In this document: one piece after another, positions 40,675 through 49,628 of the stretch
Position numbering within the stretch: the stretch's first letter is position 1
Layout of the letters: every line of letters begins with the position of its first letter
Source of the DNA: a virus
Strand: one strand, 5' to 3'
Virus record (IMG/VR): IMGVR_UViG_3300028416_000004
Location: 124,001-188,000 of that record
DNA: 64,000 nucleotides
Position numbers and translations under genes: made by a program
The notes under the pieces: model-generated
Seen by the model: the letters and a program-made list of their open reading frames with translations, nothing else
Databases searched by the model: none
What the model was told of the DNA's origin: nothing

Positions 40675-41590
40675 TAAAAATTTATTAGTTGTATTACCAA
40701 TTAATAAAATTGAAGAAGAAACTTTAAGTGAATCTTTATATAATTTAGCAGAACAAACAAATCCTACGGATGTTTTGATTTTAGTTTCTGAAAATTTAGA
40801 AAAAGATACTTTAGAAAAAATTTCTGAAATAGCTAACAAACCTTATAAAAGAGCTTTTGAAACAGATGATAAAGGAAATCCTTTAACAAAAACTTTAACT
40901 TCAGAAAAAACATTGAACTTTGCTATTCAGACAACTACATCAACTAGTTTTAACTCTGTTTTTAACGATGCTTTTAATATTGCTAACGAAAATGGATATA
41001 AGTGGTTTTCTGTAATTGATAAAGATGATGTTGTTGAAGAAAGTTGGGTCTATAATTTTGATAGATTCTCTACTGAAAAAGAAGACGTATCTGTATTTTT
41101 CCCAATTGTAAGACAAGTTTCAGCTGGAAATATGACTGGACATTTAAATGAAGCTACTTGGCTTGAAGGTAAAGTTGAAGTTTCTGGGCAAGCTGACTTA
41201 CAATTATTAATGTCTTGGAATTGCTTATCACCAACAGGTTGTATGTTGAAAGTTGAAGATATTAAAGAATACAGTGAAGAAAGAGAAGGTAAATATTATC
41301 CTTTTAAGGAAAATATGAGTATCGCTTCTTCATATGAATTTTTCTTAAGAATGATTTATGAAGATTTAAAAACTTATACTATTCCAAGATATGGTTATCA
41401 AATGAGAATGGATGTTAATAGCTCAACTTTTGATAGATTCTCTTCAAAAATCCCTTCAAATATAACTACAATATCTAAGGAAAATGGAGGTTTGACTGCT
41501 AAAGAGATTGGCTTTTGGATGGAACAAGCTAAAAGTGAATACTTTATGTCTGAAGATAGAGAAATAGAATACGAAGAAACAACCGCCTAA
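40640..41590 (+). CDS. Glycosyltransferase family 2-like protein
   Basis: A 316-residue GT-A glycosyltransferase that overlaps the previous gene by 35 bases. KNLLVVLPINKIEEETLSES and NLAEQTNPTDVLILVSENLE give the donor-binding start, GYKWFSVIDKDDVVEESWVY the DxD motif near residue 130, and LLMSWNCLSPTGCMLKVEDI with SIASSYEFFLRMIYEDLK the acceptor side. The pair may act in sequence on a common acceptor. A terminator follows. Confidence 0.85.
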   Translation: MKELKNLETLNNKNLLVVLPINKIEEETLSESLYNLAEQTNPTDVLILVSENLEKDTLEKISEIANKPYKRAFETDDKGNPLTKTLTSEKTLNFAIQTTTSTSFNSVFNDAFNIANENGYKWFSVIDKDDVVEESWVYNFDRFSTEKEDVSVFFPIVRQVSAGNMTGHLNEATWLEGKVEVSGQADLQLLMSWNCLSPTGCMLKVEDIKEYSEEREGKYYPFKENMSIASSYEFFLRMIYEDLKTYTIPRYGYQMRMDVNSSTFDRFSSKIPSNITTISKENGGLTAKEIGFWMEQAKSEYFMSEDREIEYEETTA

Positions 41591-41596
41591 TAAAAA

Positions 41597-41631
41597 TAAA
41601 AGGCAACCTCTTAAAAAGGTTGCCTTTAAAT
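41597..41631 (+). terminator. Terminator after glycosyltransferase pair
   Basis: Eleven-base perfect stem AAAGGCAACCT (41599-41609) with AGGTTGCCTTT (41617-41627) and loop CTTAAAA. Confidence 0.9.
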
Positions 41632-41717
41632 TTTCAAACAAAACATGAGACGTAAAAATTGTACAAATCATTTACGTATAAAAAAGTAAATGTCCTAAAA
41701 AATAAAAAAAATGAAAA

Positions 41718-42602
41718 ATGCCAGGGCAAAATTTAAAATCTTTAAGTGAATTAAAGTTTGAATCAATAGGAGAAGAATTTTTGTATTTACATAAAAATAT
41801 TACAAAATACAATCCAGAATTTGAACAAGAAAATGACGATAAAAAAGAATTAACAATTGAATTCCTTAGAGAAGAATATTCTAGAATTGTCAATGAAGAA
41901 GAAGTCGAAGAAAAGTATGAAAAAAACTCTGTATATTGGAGTGTAGAACAAGAAAGAGCTATAGCTAATTTTATAAAAGAGAAAGATAATATCAAAAAAG
42001 AAAAAATTTTTAGAGAAGATATTTATAAATCTTTAAAAAAATTAGTTGAAAACATTATATTTACCTATAAACTTTTTCGTTCTGATATAGAAATAAGAGA
42101 GTTACAAGAGGATTGTATGTCTTTTTTAATAACAAAAATGGATAGGTATGACCCCTCAAAAGGTGCGAGAGCCTTTGCTTTTTTCGGTACTATTGCTAAG
42201 CATTATTTAATGGGTGAAAAGAAAATCTCTTATAAAAATACACAAAGTAACATAAGTATAGAAAATTCATCAGCTGAAGTAAATTTAGGAGAAGATAGTG
42301 AAGAAAAGAAAATGGATTTAGAGTCTGAAAAGATTAATAATGTAGTTTTTAGAGAGACAATAAAAAAATTAGAAGAAGAATTAATAAATCCTAAAATTTT
42401 ACCAAATGACAAAAAGGTAATGGAGGCTATAATTTTTATATTTAATAGACATGAAGTAATTAATATTTACAATAAAAATTTATTGTATCATTTAATTAAG
42501 GAAAGAACAGATTTACAAACAAAAGAAATAACTTATTCTTTAACTAGAATAAGAAATATGTATAAAAACTTTAAAGAAGATTTTTTAAGAGGATTAAATT
42601 AG
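41718..42602 (+). CDS. 55: Late-transcription sigma factor (T4 gp55-like)
   Basis: A 294-residue sigma-like protein. The best evidence is residues about 126-171: IRELQEDCMSFLITKMDRYD followed by PSKGARAFAFFGTIAKHYLM, the pattern of sigma region 2 in T4 gp55-type factors (ELQ.D....L...DRYDP.K...AF.FF). The N-terminal 110 residues are acidic and unrecognised, and the C-terminal third is helical (ETIKKLEEELINPKILPNDK, EVINIYNKNLLYHLIKERTD), which may hold a flap-binding end. T4 gp55 is 185 residues. An ACGTATAAAA sequence about 40 bases upstream resembles the block before the 12012 and 12529 genes. It would direct transcription from TATTTAT sites. Confidence 0.8.
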   Translation: MPGQNLKSLSELKFESIGEEFLYLHKNITKYNPEFEQENDDKKELTIEFLREEYSRIVNEEEVEEKYEKNSVYWSVEQERAIANFIKEKDNIKKEKIFREDIYKSLKKLVENIIFTYKLFRSDIEIRELQEDCMSFLITKMDRYDPSKGARAFAFFGTIAKHYLMGEKKISYKNTQSNISIENSSAEVNLGEDSEEKKMDLESEKINNVVFRETIKKLEEELINPKILPNDKKVMEAIIFIFNRHEVINIYNKNLLYHLIKERTDLQTKEITYSLTRIRNMYKNFKEDFLRGLN

Positions 42603-42621
42603 TTATTTTTTTTGTTAAATA

Positions 42622-42628
42622 TATTTAT
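42622..42628 (+). promoter_or_regulatory. TATTTAT late-promoter-like element
   Basis: TATTTAT 15 bases before the start at 42644, right after the sigma factor gene. Confidence 0.5.
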
Positions 42629-42643
42629 TAATAAATTAAAAGT

Positions 42644-43003
42644 ATGGAAAATCAAGGTGATACAAATAATTTAGAAGATATGTTTCGAAAATTATTAGAT
42701 AAATCTCTTAAAAATATGGAAGAAGAAAGAGATTTATCTTTAGAGAGATATAGAAGACAAGATGAAACTATAGTTAGTCCAGAAGATTTTGTTTTGCAAG
42801 GTAAATTTGCAGTTGATTATTTAAAAGTTGCTGCTGAACGTTCTAATTCGATGCTTTCTGTAGCAAAAATGATAAAGGATATAATTTATAAAGATGGTTC
42901 AAATCCAGATTCTTCATTATCTTCTAACGGAATGCCTAATGATGATATGAAAAAAGAAATTTTTAAATATATAAACGGTAATAAAAATAAAAGTGCTGAA
43001 TAA
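42644..43003 (+). CDS. Small helical protein heading the baseplate operon
   Basis: A 119-residue, fully helical protein: NLEDMFRKLLDKSLKNMEEE, then SPEDFVLQGKFAVDYLKVAA and ERSNSMLSVAKMIKDIIYKD. The design resembles small terminase subunits such as T4 gp16, but no specific motif supports that and the neighbours are baseplate genes. Function unknown. It is followed nine bases later by the 863-residue structural gene. Confidence 0.5.
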   Translation: MENQGDTNNLEDMFRKLLDKSLKNMEEERDLSLERYRRQDETIVSPEDFVLQGKFAVDYLKVAAERSNSMLSVAKMIKDIIYKDGSNPDSSLSSNGMPNDDMKKEIFKYINGNKNKSAE

Positions 43004-43011
43004 ATTAAATT

Positions 43012-45603
43012 ATGCCATTTAAAAAACCTTTAAATTCACTATTAACAGAAAGTCAAAATAAAGCACTTTCTAAATTAAATTCGCTTAACACTTATGTTAC
43101 AGCACCTAAAATTCAATTTCCAAATTTAAAGAAAAGTCAACAAATAAGCACTTTTGATTTATCAACTAAATTTTTAGATGCAATATCTGGGCCAGGTACT
43201 ACTGATGCTGTTATGAATCAGTTTTTAAGGAAAGTTTTTGCTACTTATGGTGAAAATGAATTTTTATTAGAAGACATAATTATAAAAGGTTTAGCTAAAT
43301 CTTTAGATGTAAGACAAATTAATTTAGCTCCACAAGTAAAAGATACTACAGTTTCAGATTCATCTGATTCAAATTCTTCTACACAAGAATTGACTAATGT
43401 TGTAGAGTATGAATTTTCTGAATTTCAAGTAAATGGAGCTAGGTATGCAAATGTTTATAGTAATATACCAGATAGACTTCCTACTGTAAAAGTAACAAAA
43501 TTTTCAGCAGATACTCAGATTACAGTTGATGAATTTATAAAAAAAGTAAAAACAGAATTTAATAATGTTGGTTACTATTCAGAAGAGTTTGACATTAACT
43601 ATCCACCTACTGGAACTTTAAAAGCAGAAGTTCCTTATCTGTATGGAGATGTGTCTGGGAATATTAAATCTTTAAGTGAAGACAAATCCTTAAATGGTGC
43701 AAAAATAGAAATTGTTGGAGCTAATCCGCCTTTGGAATTACTTTCTGATGAAAGTGGTAATTATTTAATAAAGAAATTGAAATCAGGAACCTATGTTCTT
43801 AAAGCGTCTTTAGATGGATATAAAGAAGCTTTAAATAACATAGAAATTGATAAAAATAAAAATATAGAAAATATATTAAATTTTGAATTAGAAATTGATA
43901 GTAGTTTTTCTGGAAATAGTCAATCTTATAGTACTGGTGTTACTAATTCTAATTCAAGTGGAAATACTGAAAATTTAGTATATAGTTACAGTTTAGTTGC
44001 AGAACCTTTAACTTATGAATTTAAAAAACAAAAAATACCTGCAAATGCAACAAGAGTTGAAGATATTACTAGTTTAATTTTAACTGTTACTAATAATAAA
44101 GGTCTCCCAACTGCATCTATAACAATTGGACCAATAGATGGTGATGAATTTGTTGATTATCAATCTTTAGATGATAAATATTATGATTGGGTAAGTGACT
44201 TTTCTGACTCTAATGAATTAGTTGTAGATGGAGTTACATATCCTGGAAATACTGATTCGAATTATGTATTTTTAGTTACAAATAATGCTAGTTTACCAAG
44301 TTATAAATATGTTGATAATGCAGATTTATCAGAAAGCTACATTGAAGTCTTCCTAAGATTTGATGATAGCTTAAATGAAGAAAGAGTTATAAGTGGAACA
44401 ACTTATCCACCTCAAGGTGCTGAATTTGTCCCTACCCAATCAAATGTTGGTTCTTCTACGTTTATACCAAATCAAGACTCAACTGATTCAAATAACACAT
44501 CAAATCAAACTGTTGGAGTTATAGAATCAGATATTCAAATTGATGAAAATTTATTATTAACAAGCTTAAGTTCTGTAACTGAGGATTTTAGGAATCAAAT
44601 AATAAACACATTTTCATTTAGAGTAAATCCAGATGATATAGGATTAACAAATGAACAATATCTAACAAAATACTTAAGACCTTCATTATCAATGGGTAAA
44701 AGAGCTTTAGTTGCTCAAATTATAAAAATGATTTTTGGACCTAAAGAAAAAATAAACCCAGACTCAGAAGTTCAAGAAAAACTATTAAATGCTGCTGCTT
44801 GTGGAGAAAAGATGTATTCTATTTCTAATAATCCAGGAGTAACTGAACAAGAATTAGAATATAATAGAGTTGAACTAAAAAGACAGTTAGAGGCTGGAAA
44901 AATTGAATTAATAGTTTCTTGTCAAAAAGTTGAAATAAGCTTACCAGAAAATTTTGAAGATGAATTTGATTTAGTTTCTTCTGAAGACTTAGGAATATCT
45001 GAAAGCCAAAGACCTAATCCAGCAGAATCTTTTACATTATTAAATAATTATGTAAAATCAGAAATGCAAAGACAAAGAAATGAAGAAGATTCTACACAAG
45101 TAAAACAAAGTTTTTTTCAAATAGTTATTGAAAAAATAATGCAATATATAAGTGTTTCTTTATCTGTTAGTCCTGAAATGAATCAAGTATTTGGTGTTAT
45201 AAATGCTGAGTTAATAAAAACTGGACAAGAACCTTTGAGCTCTAAAGAAATTTTATCAAGTCCTTGTGAAATTTGTGAATCTTGTAAAAGTGGAAATGAA
45301 AAAGATTTTGAGCAAAAATCAGCATTTTCTAAGAGTATAATAAATTCTTTATATTCTATCGTTTTATCTATGCTTATAAGAAGGTTAGTTTCTGAAGCTA
45401 AATCAAAAATAGCAAAATTAATACAAGAAAAAGCAAAAGAGAAAATCTTAAAATTAATAAAGAGACAAAAAGAACAATTTGACTTTTTAAAGAAAATTCA
45501 AAACGCTTCTGAAAAAGTTAGTAAAGCAACAGAATATAAAGAAAGGTTAAATTCTAGTGGATTAAAAGATGTTTTTAATTTTAGAAAAGAAGATAATCAA
45601 TAA
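43012..45603 (+). CDS. Large baseplate-region structural protein with Ig-like carboxypeptidase-regulatory domain
   Basis: An 863-residue protein. Residues about 205-300 are a carboxypeptidase-regulatory-like (Ig-fold) domain: YLYGDVSGNIKSLSEDKSLN, GAKIEIVGANPPLELLSDES, GNYLIKKLKSGTYVLKASLD. Low-complexity serine/asparagine linkers surround it (about 295-320 and 480-510). The C-terminal third is helical with a CEICESCKSGNEKD cysteine cluster near 760 and a basic coiled-coil end (AKEKILKLIKRQKEQFDFLK). No enzyme motif. It is placed with baseplate genes, so a structural baseplate or tail role is inferred. Confidence 0.65.
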   Translation: MPFKKPLNSLLTESQNKALSKLNSLNTYVTAPKIQFPNLKKSQQISTFDLSTKFLDAISGPGTTDAVMNQFLRKVFATYGENEFLLEDIIIKGLAKSLDVRQINLAPQVKDTTVSDSSDSNSSTQELTNVVEYEFSEFQVNGARYANVYSNIPDRLPTVKVTKFSADTQITVDEFIKKVKTEFNNVGYYSEEFDINYPPTGTLKAEVPYLYGDVSGNIKSLSEDKSLNGAKIEIVGANPPLELLSDESGNYLIKKLKSGTYVLKASLDGYKEALNNIEIDKNKNIENILNFELEIDSSFSGNSQSYSTGVTNSNSSGNTENLVYSYSLVAEPLTYEFKKQKIPANATRVEDITSLILTVTNNKGLPTASITIGPIDGDEFVDYQSLDDKYYDWVSDFSDSNELVVDGVTYPGNTDSNYVFLVTNNASLPSYKYVDNADLSESYIEVFLRFDDSLNEERVISGTTYPPQGAEFVPTQSNVGSSTFIPNQDSTDSNNTSNQTVGVIESDIQIDENLLLTSLSSVTEDFRNQIINTFSFRVNPDDIGLTNEQYLTKYLRPSLSMGKRALVAQIIKMIFGPKEKINPDSEVQEKLLNAAACGEKMYSISNNPGVTEQELEYNRVELKRQLEAGKIELIVSCQKVEISLPENFEDEFDLVSSEDLGISESQRPNPAESFTLLNNYVKSEMQRQRNEEDSTQVKQSFFQIVIEKIMQYISVSLSVSPEMNQVFGVINAELIKTGQEPLSSKEILSSPCEICESCKSGNEKDFEQKSAFSKSIINSLYSIVLSMLIRRLVSEAKSKIAKLIQEKAKEKILKLIKRQKEQFDFLKKIQNASEKVSKATEYKERLNSSGLKDVFNFRKEDNQ

Positions 45604-45618
45604 TTTATTTAAATTTAA

Positions 45619-45625
45619 TATTTAT
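45619..45625 (+). promoter_or_regulatory. TATTTAT element four bases before a start codon
   Basis: TATTTAT is followed by four bases and then the ATG at 45630, a spacing that predicts a leaderless or near-leaderless transcript. Confidence 0.5.
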
Positions 45626-45629
45626 AAAT

Positions 45630-46046
45630 ATGGGTTGTATAAAAGTTGATGATAAATTACAAAAATCTGAAGAGCTTTCTAAGTTTTTACTTTTTTTGTT
45701 TAAAGAGAATAGAGTAAAAATACCTAAGTTTAGTTTGTTTCAAATATTACTATCTAAATTTAGACCAGGCTTAGATAGTGATTCTATAAGTTCTGAAATT
45801 ATATCAAAATTTGAAAAAATAGGAATTCCAACTGGACCTTTAGAGAATGGAACTCCAAATGTAATGGAAGAATATACTAAGCTTGTAACTAATGAAATAG
45901 TTGATGCTATTCAAAATGATATGAGAGTTGATATTGCGGTAGATTCAGGTATGAATGTTATATCTAGTGGAGCGAATGGAGGGGGTCCTCTTGTTGCAAC
46001 TGGTGCTAATGTTGCACCTCATAGTGGAAGTGGATTAGCTACATAA
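45630..46046 (+). CDS. Small baseplate-region protein
   Basis: A 138-residue protein with helical N-terminal half (MGCIKVDDKLQKSEELSKFL, then KIPKFSLFQILLSKFRPGLD) and a glycine/alanine-rich C-terminal tail (MNVISSGANGGGPLVATGAN). The tail is unusual and may be flexible or buried in a baseplate contact. Family unknown. The region before its ATG contains no ribosome-binding sequence. Confidence 0.5.
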   Translation: MGCIKVDDKLQKSEELSKFLLFLFKENRVKIPKFSLFQILLSKFRPGLDSDSISSEIISKFEKIGIPTGPLENGTPNVMEEYTKLVTNEIVDAIQNDMRVDIAVDSGMNVISSGANGGGPLVATGANVAPHSGSGLAT

Positions 46047-46051
46047 ATATT

Positions 46052-46213
46052 ATGGAAGAGGTAACAAAAAGAAGTAAAACTCAAATTTTAAGAGAAATTC
46101 AAGAAACTGTAGATGAATTTTTACAAAAAAAACAATTAGTTGAAAGTTTACTTGAAGAAATTGATAATTTAGAGTTAAAATATTATGAACTTCAAAAAGA
46201 AATAAAAAAATAA
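46052..46213 (+). CDS. 53-residue coiled-coil protein
   Basis: A short gene between two baseplate-region genes, five bases after the previous stop and four bases before the next start. It reads MEEVTKRSKTQILREIQETV, then DEFLQKKQLVESLLEEIDNL and ELKYYELQKEIKK, with heptad spacing throughout. It is probably a small structural or chaperone protein; no family recognised. The tight spacing on both sides supports a real gene. Confidence 0.6.
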   Translation: MEEVTKRSKTQILREIQETVDEFLQKKQLVESLLEEIDNLELKYYELQKEIKK

Positions 46214-46217
46214 TAAA

Positions 46218-47243
46218 ATGAGTTTAGATGGATTATCTGAAAATTTGAATATTATGGGAGGTCAATCTTCTGTGTTTGGAGATGCAACTCAAGGCAATAG
46301 GATAATATATTTGGGTAAAGTAATAAGTAATGAAGATGCTTCTAATATGGGAAGGCTTTTAGTTACTATAATAGATTTTGCTTCTGAAACTGGTATAGAA
46401 CAACCAGGTAAAGATAAAAATGATAATACTCCAAAAATGGCTTATCCATTAATACCTCAATTTGTAAATGTAATACCTAGAGTTGATGAATTAGTTTATG
46501 TATTTTTGGAAAACCCTAAAGACCAAAGTTCTAGAAGGTTTTATGCAGGACCAATTAGAAGTGTAAAAAAAGCTCAAACAGAATTTGAAAGTACTTCTTC
46601 TTCTAATGAATTATTTACTGTAAATACATTTTCTAGAGAAAATAAAAGTGTAGATGTACAAAATTTTATAATAAAAGATAATATTAGATTAGATGGTAAA
46701 AATAATGCTAATATTGCTCTAAAGCCTAGAGAAGTTTTAATTACTGCTGGAGGTTTAAAAGATAATAGTTTTGAAAAAAATGAAAAAACAGAATGTTATA
46801 TTCAAATAAAAGATAATTTAGAACAAACTCGTGAAAAAATAGCTCGTTCTTCTTTGGATATAAATCAAAATATAATTACTAGAGACTCTTTTTCTCAAGC
46901 TAACATTGTAGCATCCAATATAAATTTAATATCCTCAAATAAGTCTTCTAGAAAAAATAGAGCACTAGATGAAAATGGAAATCTAAAAGATTTATCTAAT
47001 GTTGAGATAAATACGAATCCAGATTTAGAAACTTATGGAGATTTAGCAAAAGAATTACATCCTTTAGTTTTAGGTGATGAATTGGTGAAACTTTTAAAGA
47101 TTATAATTAGATTTTGTTTAAATCATAAACATACACCACAAGAAAAACCTTATGCTACAGTAGAAGAAATAAATCTTTTAAATGAATATTTATCTGATGA
47201 AAAAATACAAGAAATTCTTTCAAAATCTGTAAGAACAAATTAA
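46218..47243 (+). CDS. 5: Baseplate hub/spike-like protein with OB-fold (T4 gp5-like)
   Basis: A 341-residue protein. Residues about 25-115 match the OB-fold of gp5/VgrG-type spikes: IIYLGKVISNEDASNMGRLL, then MAYPLIPQFVNVIPRVDELV and VFLENPKDQSSRRFYAGPIR. The middle contains repeated beta segments (NIALKPREVLITAGG) that could begin a spike helix, and the C-terminus is helical (LGDELVKLLKIIIRFCLNHK). There is no lysozyme domain such as T4 gp5 carries. It ends convergently with the gp6-like gene, sharing a TTAA stop overlap inside a hairpin. Confidence 0.75.
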   Translation: MSLDGLSENLNIMGGQSSVFGDATQGNRIIYLGKVISNEDASNMGRLLVTIIDFASETGIEQPGKDKNDNTPKMAYPLIPQFVNVIPRVDELVYVFLENPKDQSSRRFYAGPIRSVKKAQTEFESTSSSNELFTVNTFSRENKSVDVQNFIIKDNIRLDGKNNANIALKPREVLITAGGLKDNSFEKNEKTECYIQIKDNLEQTREKIARSSLDINQNIITRDSFSQANIVASNINLISSNKSSRKNRALDENGNLKDLSNVEINTNPDLETYGDLAKELHPLVLGDELVKLLKIIIRFCLNHKHTPQEKPYATVEEINLLNEYLSDEKIQEILSKSVRTN

Positions 47244-47253
47244 GTTGTTCTTA
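47230..47253. terminator. Bidirectional terminator spanning overlapping stop codons
   Basis: Stem TAAGAACAA (47230-47238) with TTGTTCTTA (47245-47253). Both stop codons (plus TAA at 47241-47243, minus TAA at 47242-47240) lie in the loop, and a T-run follows on the plus strand. Confidence 0.7.
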
Positions 47254-49099
47254 TTTTTAAATCTGCATCAGGATATCTAACTTCAAACATTGATAAAGGC
47301 GTTGAATATATAGTGTTATCAATTAAATTTATTAAAGTCTTTCTTATGTTATTAGAAGCACTAGAAGGTAATAGAGTTGTAGGTCCACTAGCTTGAGAAA
47401 TTAAATTAGAAGAATATAATCCTCCATCTAAATTGTAAACTCTTATTCCAGAAACATTTATTACACCTGGAACTTCTCTTAGGATATCTGTTAATTGAGA
47501 AATATAAACATGTTGTCCCATATCCCAATTGTCAATATTAAAATAATCTTTTAATTGTTGCAAACAAGTTACTTTAACTTCATTACTATTAAAACTTTTA
47601 TCTGTAAGTAAATCTATTTCAAAAGATAAATTAACAACTTTTGCATCATTTATTTCTATAAAGTCATTGATAGCTCTATATTTAGAAAGATAGTTTACAA
47701 GATTATTTTTTAGTAAACTTAAAGAAGTTTCTGAAAGTTTTCCATTAGAATCTTTAGATAAAACATAAAGTTGAATTTTATTATCATTAACTCTTCCATT
47801 AATTCTAAAAGGAGCACCAAATTTGCCAGGTATCTGTTTTGCTCTTGCAATATAATCTTCAAGCGTTATACATCTTTCTTGAGCTGCAAAATTACTAGAT
47901 GCAGCATATCTAATTTCTTGAACATTAGGCAAACCTCGACCTCCTAATGCTGGAATAATATTAGTCCCTTTTGTTGAAGATAAGACAGAATCGTTAACTG
48001 TAGCATTAACTCCTTGTATTACAGCATTTATGTTTCCTATTTTATTTAAAACGTTTGTACCAACATTAGATTCTTCCCCGCCTCCTATTCTATATTTTAT
48101 AAATAGAGTAGAGTCAGCAGGTAATTTTTCACCTAAAGAAGTATTATTTAATATTCTTTCATAACTAACTTGATTAGCACTATTTAATGCTAGACTATTT
48201 AAGTATTCAGCATATGCATTAACATTTGGTGTACCACCTCCAAAAGTTAATTTACAAGAACCATCTGATAAAAATTCTTTTGTAAATCTTCTATTTACTT
48301 CAACCCATCTCCCATAAGAAAAAGAACCAGTAGAAACCCCAGTATCTTCTAAGAAGATTTCATCTTCAGCTAAGTGGTCTACTTCGTAATATTTGTAATC
48401 AAAATTTTTATAATCAGTATATGTTGGAGGAATGTTTATGTTAGTTCCTGGAAGAACTATAACATCTAAAATTTCTAAAATATTAGTTTGTGATAAAAAC
48501 ACCTCTAAAAATTCTGTTTCAGAATCTTCATCTGTGATAATTTTTTGTAAAGTTGTAGTTATACCAGCAACTGCAAATTCTCTTTTTGTGATATTATATC
48601 CTAATATATTTTGTGAAGCATCAAAAATTGGATTTATAATTCTATTAGTAACACCAGTTTCAGAAAAATCACTTGAAAAATCAACTTGATTAACAGTTTC
48701 AAAAGATTGGCCATTCCCATCAAATCTAACTCCAGGTCTATAAATAGGCAAATATTGTTCGTCTGGTCCTGTAGAAATAGCTGGAACTCTAATAGTTATA
48801 TCGACAAGAGTGGAGCTACCTCTAACTCCAGGTACTTTGTATCCTAAAGTTTTAGCTAATCTATAAGCTGAAGAAATTTCACTAACTCCATCTAAAAATA
48901 ATTCATTAAATCTTTTATCTGTATAATAAGATAATAAATCAGAAACATAAGCAAGTAAGTCTACTAAAGCCATACCAGCACTTGTCACATTGAAATCTTG
49001 CCATTGTTTTGGAAAATAAACTTTTAAAACTTTTTCTATATCTTCTCTTATAGTGTTAAAATCTCTTTTAAGATAATCCTGCTTTTTTAATACTGGCAT
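47240..49099 (-). CDS. 6: Baseplate wedge protein (T4 gp6 / J-like)
   Basis: A 619-residue baseplate wedge protein of the gp6/baseplate-J type. The N-terminus has the family opening: YLKRDFNTIREDIEKVLKVY, FNVTSAGMALVDLLAYVSDL and SYYTDKRFNELFLDGVSEIS. The C-terminal half holds the J-like domains: RCITLEDYIARAKQIPGKFG, KIQLYVLSKDSNGKLSETSL, LTDILREVPGVINVSGIRVY and GLPNVQEIRYAASSNF in between. T4 gp6 is 660 residues. It forms the iris-like ring that opens during contraction. The gp25-like gene is 18 bases upstream, as in other contractile systems. Confidence 0.92.
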   Translation of the reverse strand: MPVLKKQDYLKRDFNTIREDIEKVLKVYFPKQWQDFNVTSAGMALVDLLAYVSDLLSYYTDKRFNELFLDGVSEISSAYRLAKTLGYKVPGVRGSSTLVDITIRVPAISTGPDEQYLPIYRPGVRFDGNGQSFETVNQVDFSSDFSETGVTNRIINPIFDASQNILGYNITKREFAVAGITTTLQKIITDEDSETEFLEVFLSQTNILEILDVIVLPGTNINIPPTYTDYKNFDYKYYEVDHLAEDEIFLEDTGVSTGSFSYGRWVEVNRRFTKEFLSDGSCKLTFGGGTPNVNAYAEYLNSLALNSANQVSYERILNNTSLGEKLPADSTLFIKYRIGGGEESNVGTNVLNKIGNINAVIQGVNATVNDSVLSSTKGTNIIPALGGRGLPNVQEIRYAASSNFAAQERCITLEDYIARAKQIPGKFGAPFRINGRVNDNKIQLYVLSKDSNGKLSETSLSLLKNNLVNYLSKYRAINDFIEINDAKVVNLSFEIDLLTDKSFNSNEVKVTCLQQLKDYFNIDNWDMGQHVYISQLTDILREVPGVINVSGIRVYNLDGGLYSSNLISQASGPTTLLPSSASNNIRKTLINLIDNTIYSTPLSMFEVRYPDADLKIRTT

Positions 49100-49117
49100 A
49101 TTGTGTTTGTTTAATTA

Positions 49118-49504
49118 TTAAAATTCTCTTGGTATATTTAGTGTTACAGAATCTGTAACTCCAAAGAAAGTGTTTATTTTAAATACTATTTCTATTGTTA
49201 ATAAATTAGTTTCTTCTTGTTCTGTGAAAAAAATTTTTACTATTGTTATTTGAGGAATAAATTCAGCAACCTTTTCTTCAATATCTTTTTGTAGTTCAGA
49301 TTTTGTAAAATCATCCAATGGCTCCATAATATAGTCGTATATTGGTGAAAAAAGAGTACTTCTCATAGGTCTTTGCCCTCTTCTTGTTGTCAATAAAGAA
49401 ATTAAATCAGCCTTTAAAGCTTGTTCAGTTGTTTGGTTAGTATCAAATATACCACCTGTTGTTGTTTCTTTAAAAGGAAATTTAATATTTATACTATTAG
49501 CCAT
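49118..49504 (-). CDS. 25: Baseplate wedge protein gp25-like
   Basis: A 128-residue gp25 homologue (T4 gp25 is 132). NIKFPFKETTTGGIFDTNQT, then ALKADLISLLTTRRGQRPMR with the invariant RGxRxM motif, STLFSPIYDYIMEPLDDFTK and a C-terminal beta-strand pair (NLLTIEIVFKINTFFGV). Gp25 joins gp6 and gp53 in the wedge core and starts sheath assembly. It has a TATTTAT element 14 bases upstream. Confidence 0.94.
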   Translation of the reverse strand: MANSINIKFPFKETTTGGIFDTNQTTEQALKADLISLLTTRRGQRPMRSTLFSPIYDYIMEPLDDFTKSELQKDIEEKVAEFIPQITIVKIFFTEQEETNLLTIEIVFKINTFFGVTDSVTLNIPREF

Positions 49505-49518
49505 TATGTTTTTTTATT

Positions 49519-49525
49519 ATAAATA
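49519..49525 (-). promoter_or_regulatory. TATTTAT late-promoter-like element
   Basis: Sense-strand TATTTAT 14 bases before the gp25-like start; likely drives gp25-gp6. Confidence 0.55.
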
Positions 49526-49561
49526 GTAAAGTCAAAAAAATTAAAGACTTTTTTAATGCAC

Positions 49562-49568
49562 TATTTAT
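49562..49568 (+). promoter_or_regulatory. TATTTAT late-promoter-like element
   Basis: TATTTAT 60 bases before the start at 49629, the longest spacing seen, divergent from the gp25 promoter-like element. Confidence 0.4.
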
Positions 49569-49628
49569 GTTATATATAATAAATACTAATTAATATATAT
49601 AATTTAAAATAAAAATAAACTATAAAAT

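Noticed and set aside
42644-43003. Small terminase subunit (T4 gp16)
   Set aside because: Only general helical resemblance; no terminase large subunit nearby, and baseplate genes follow.
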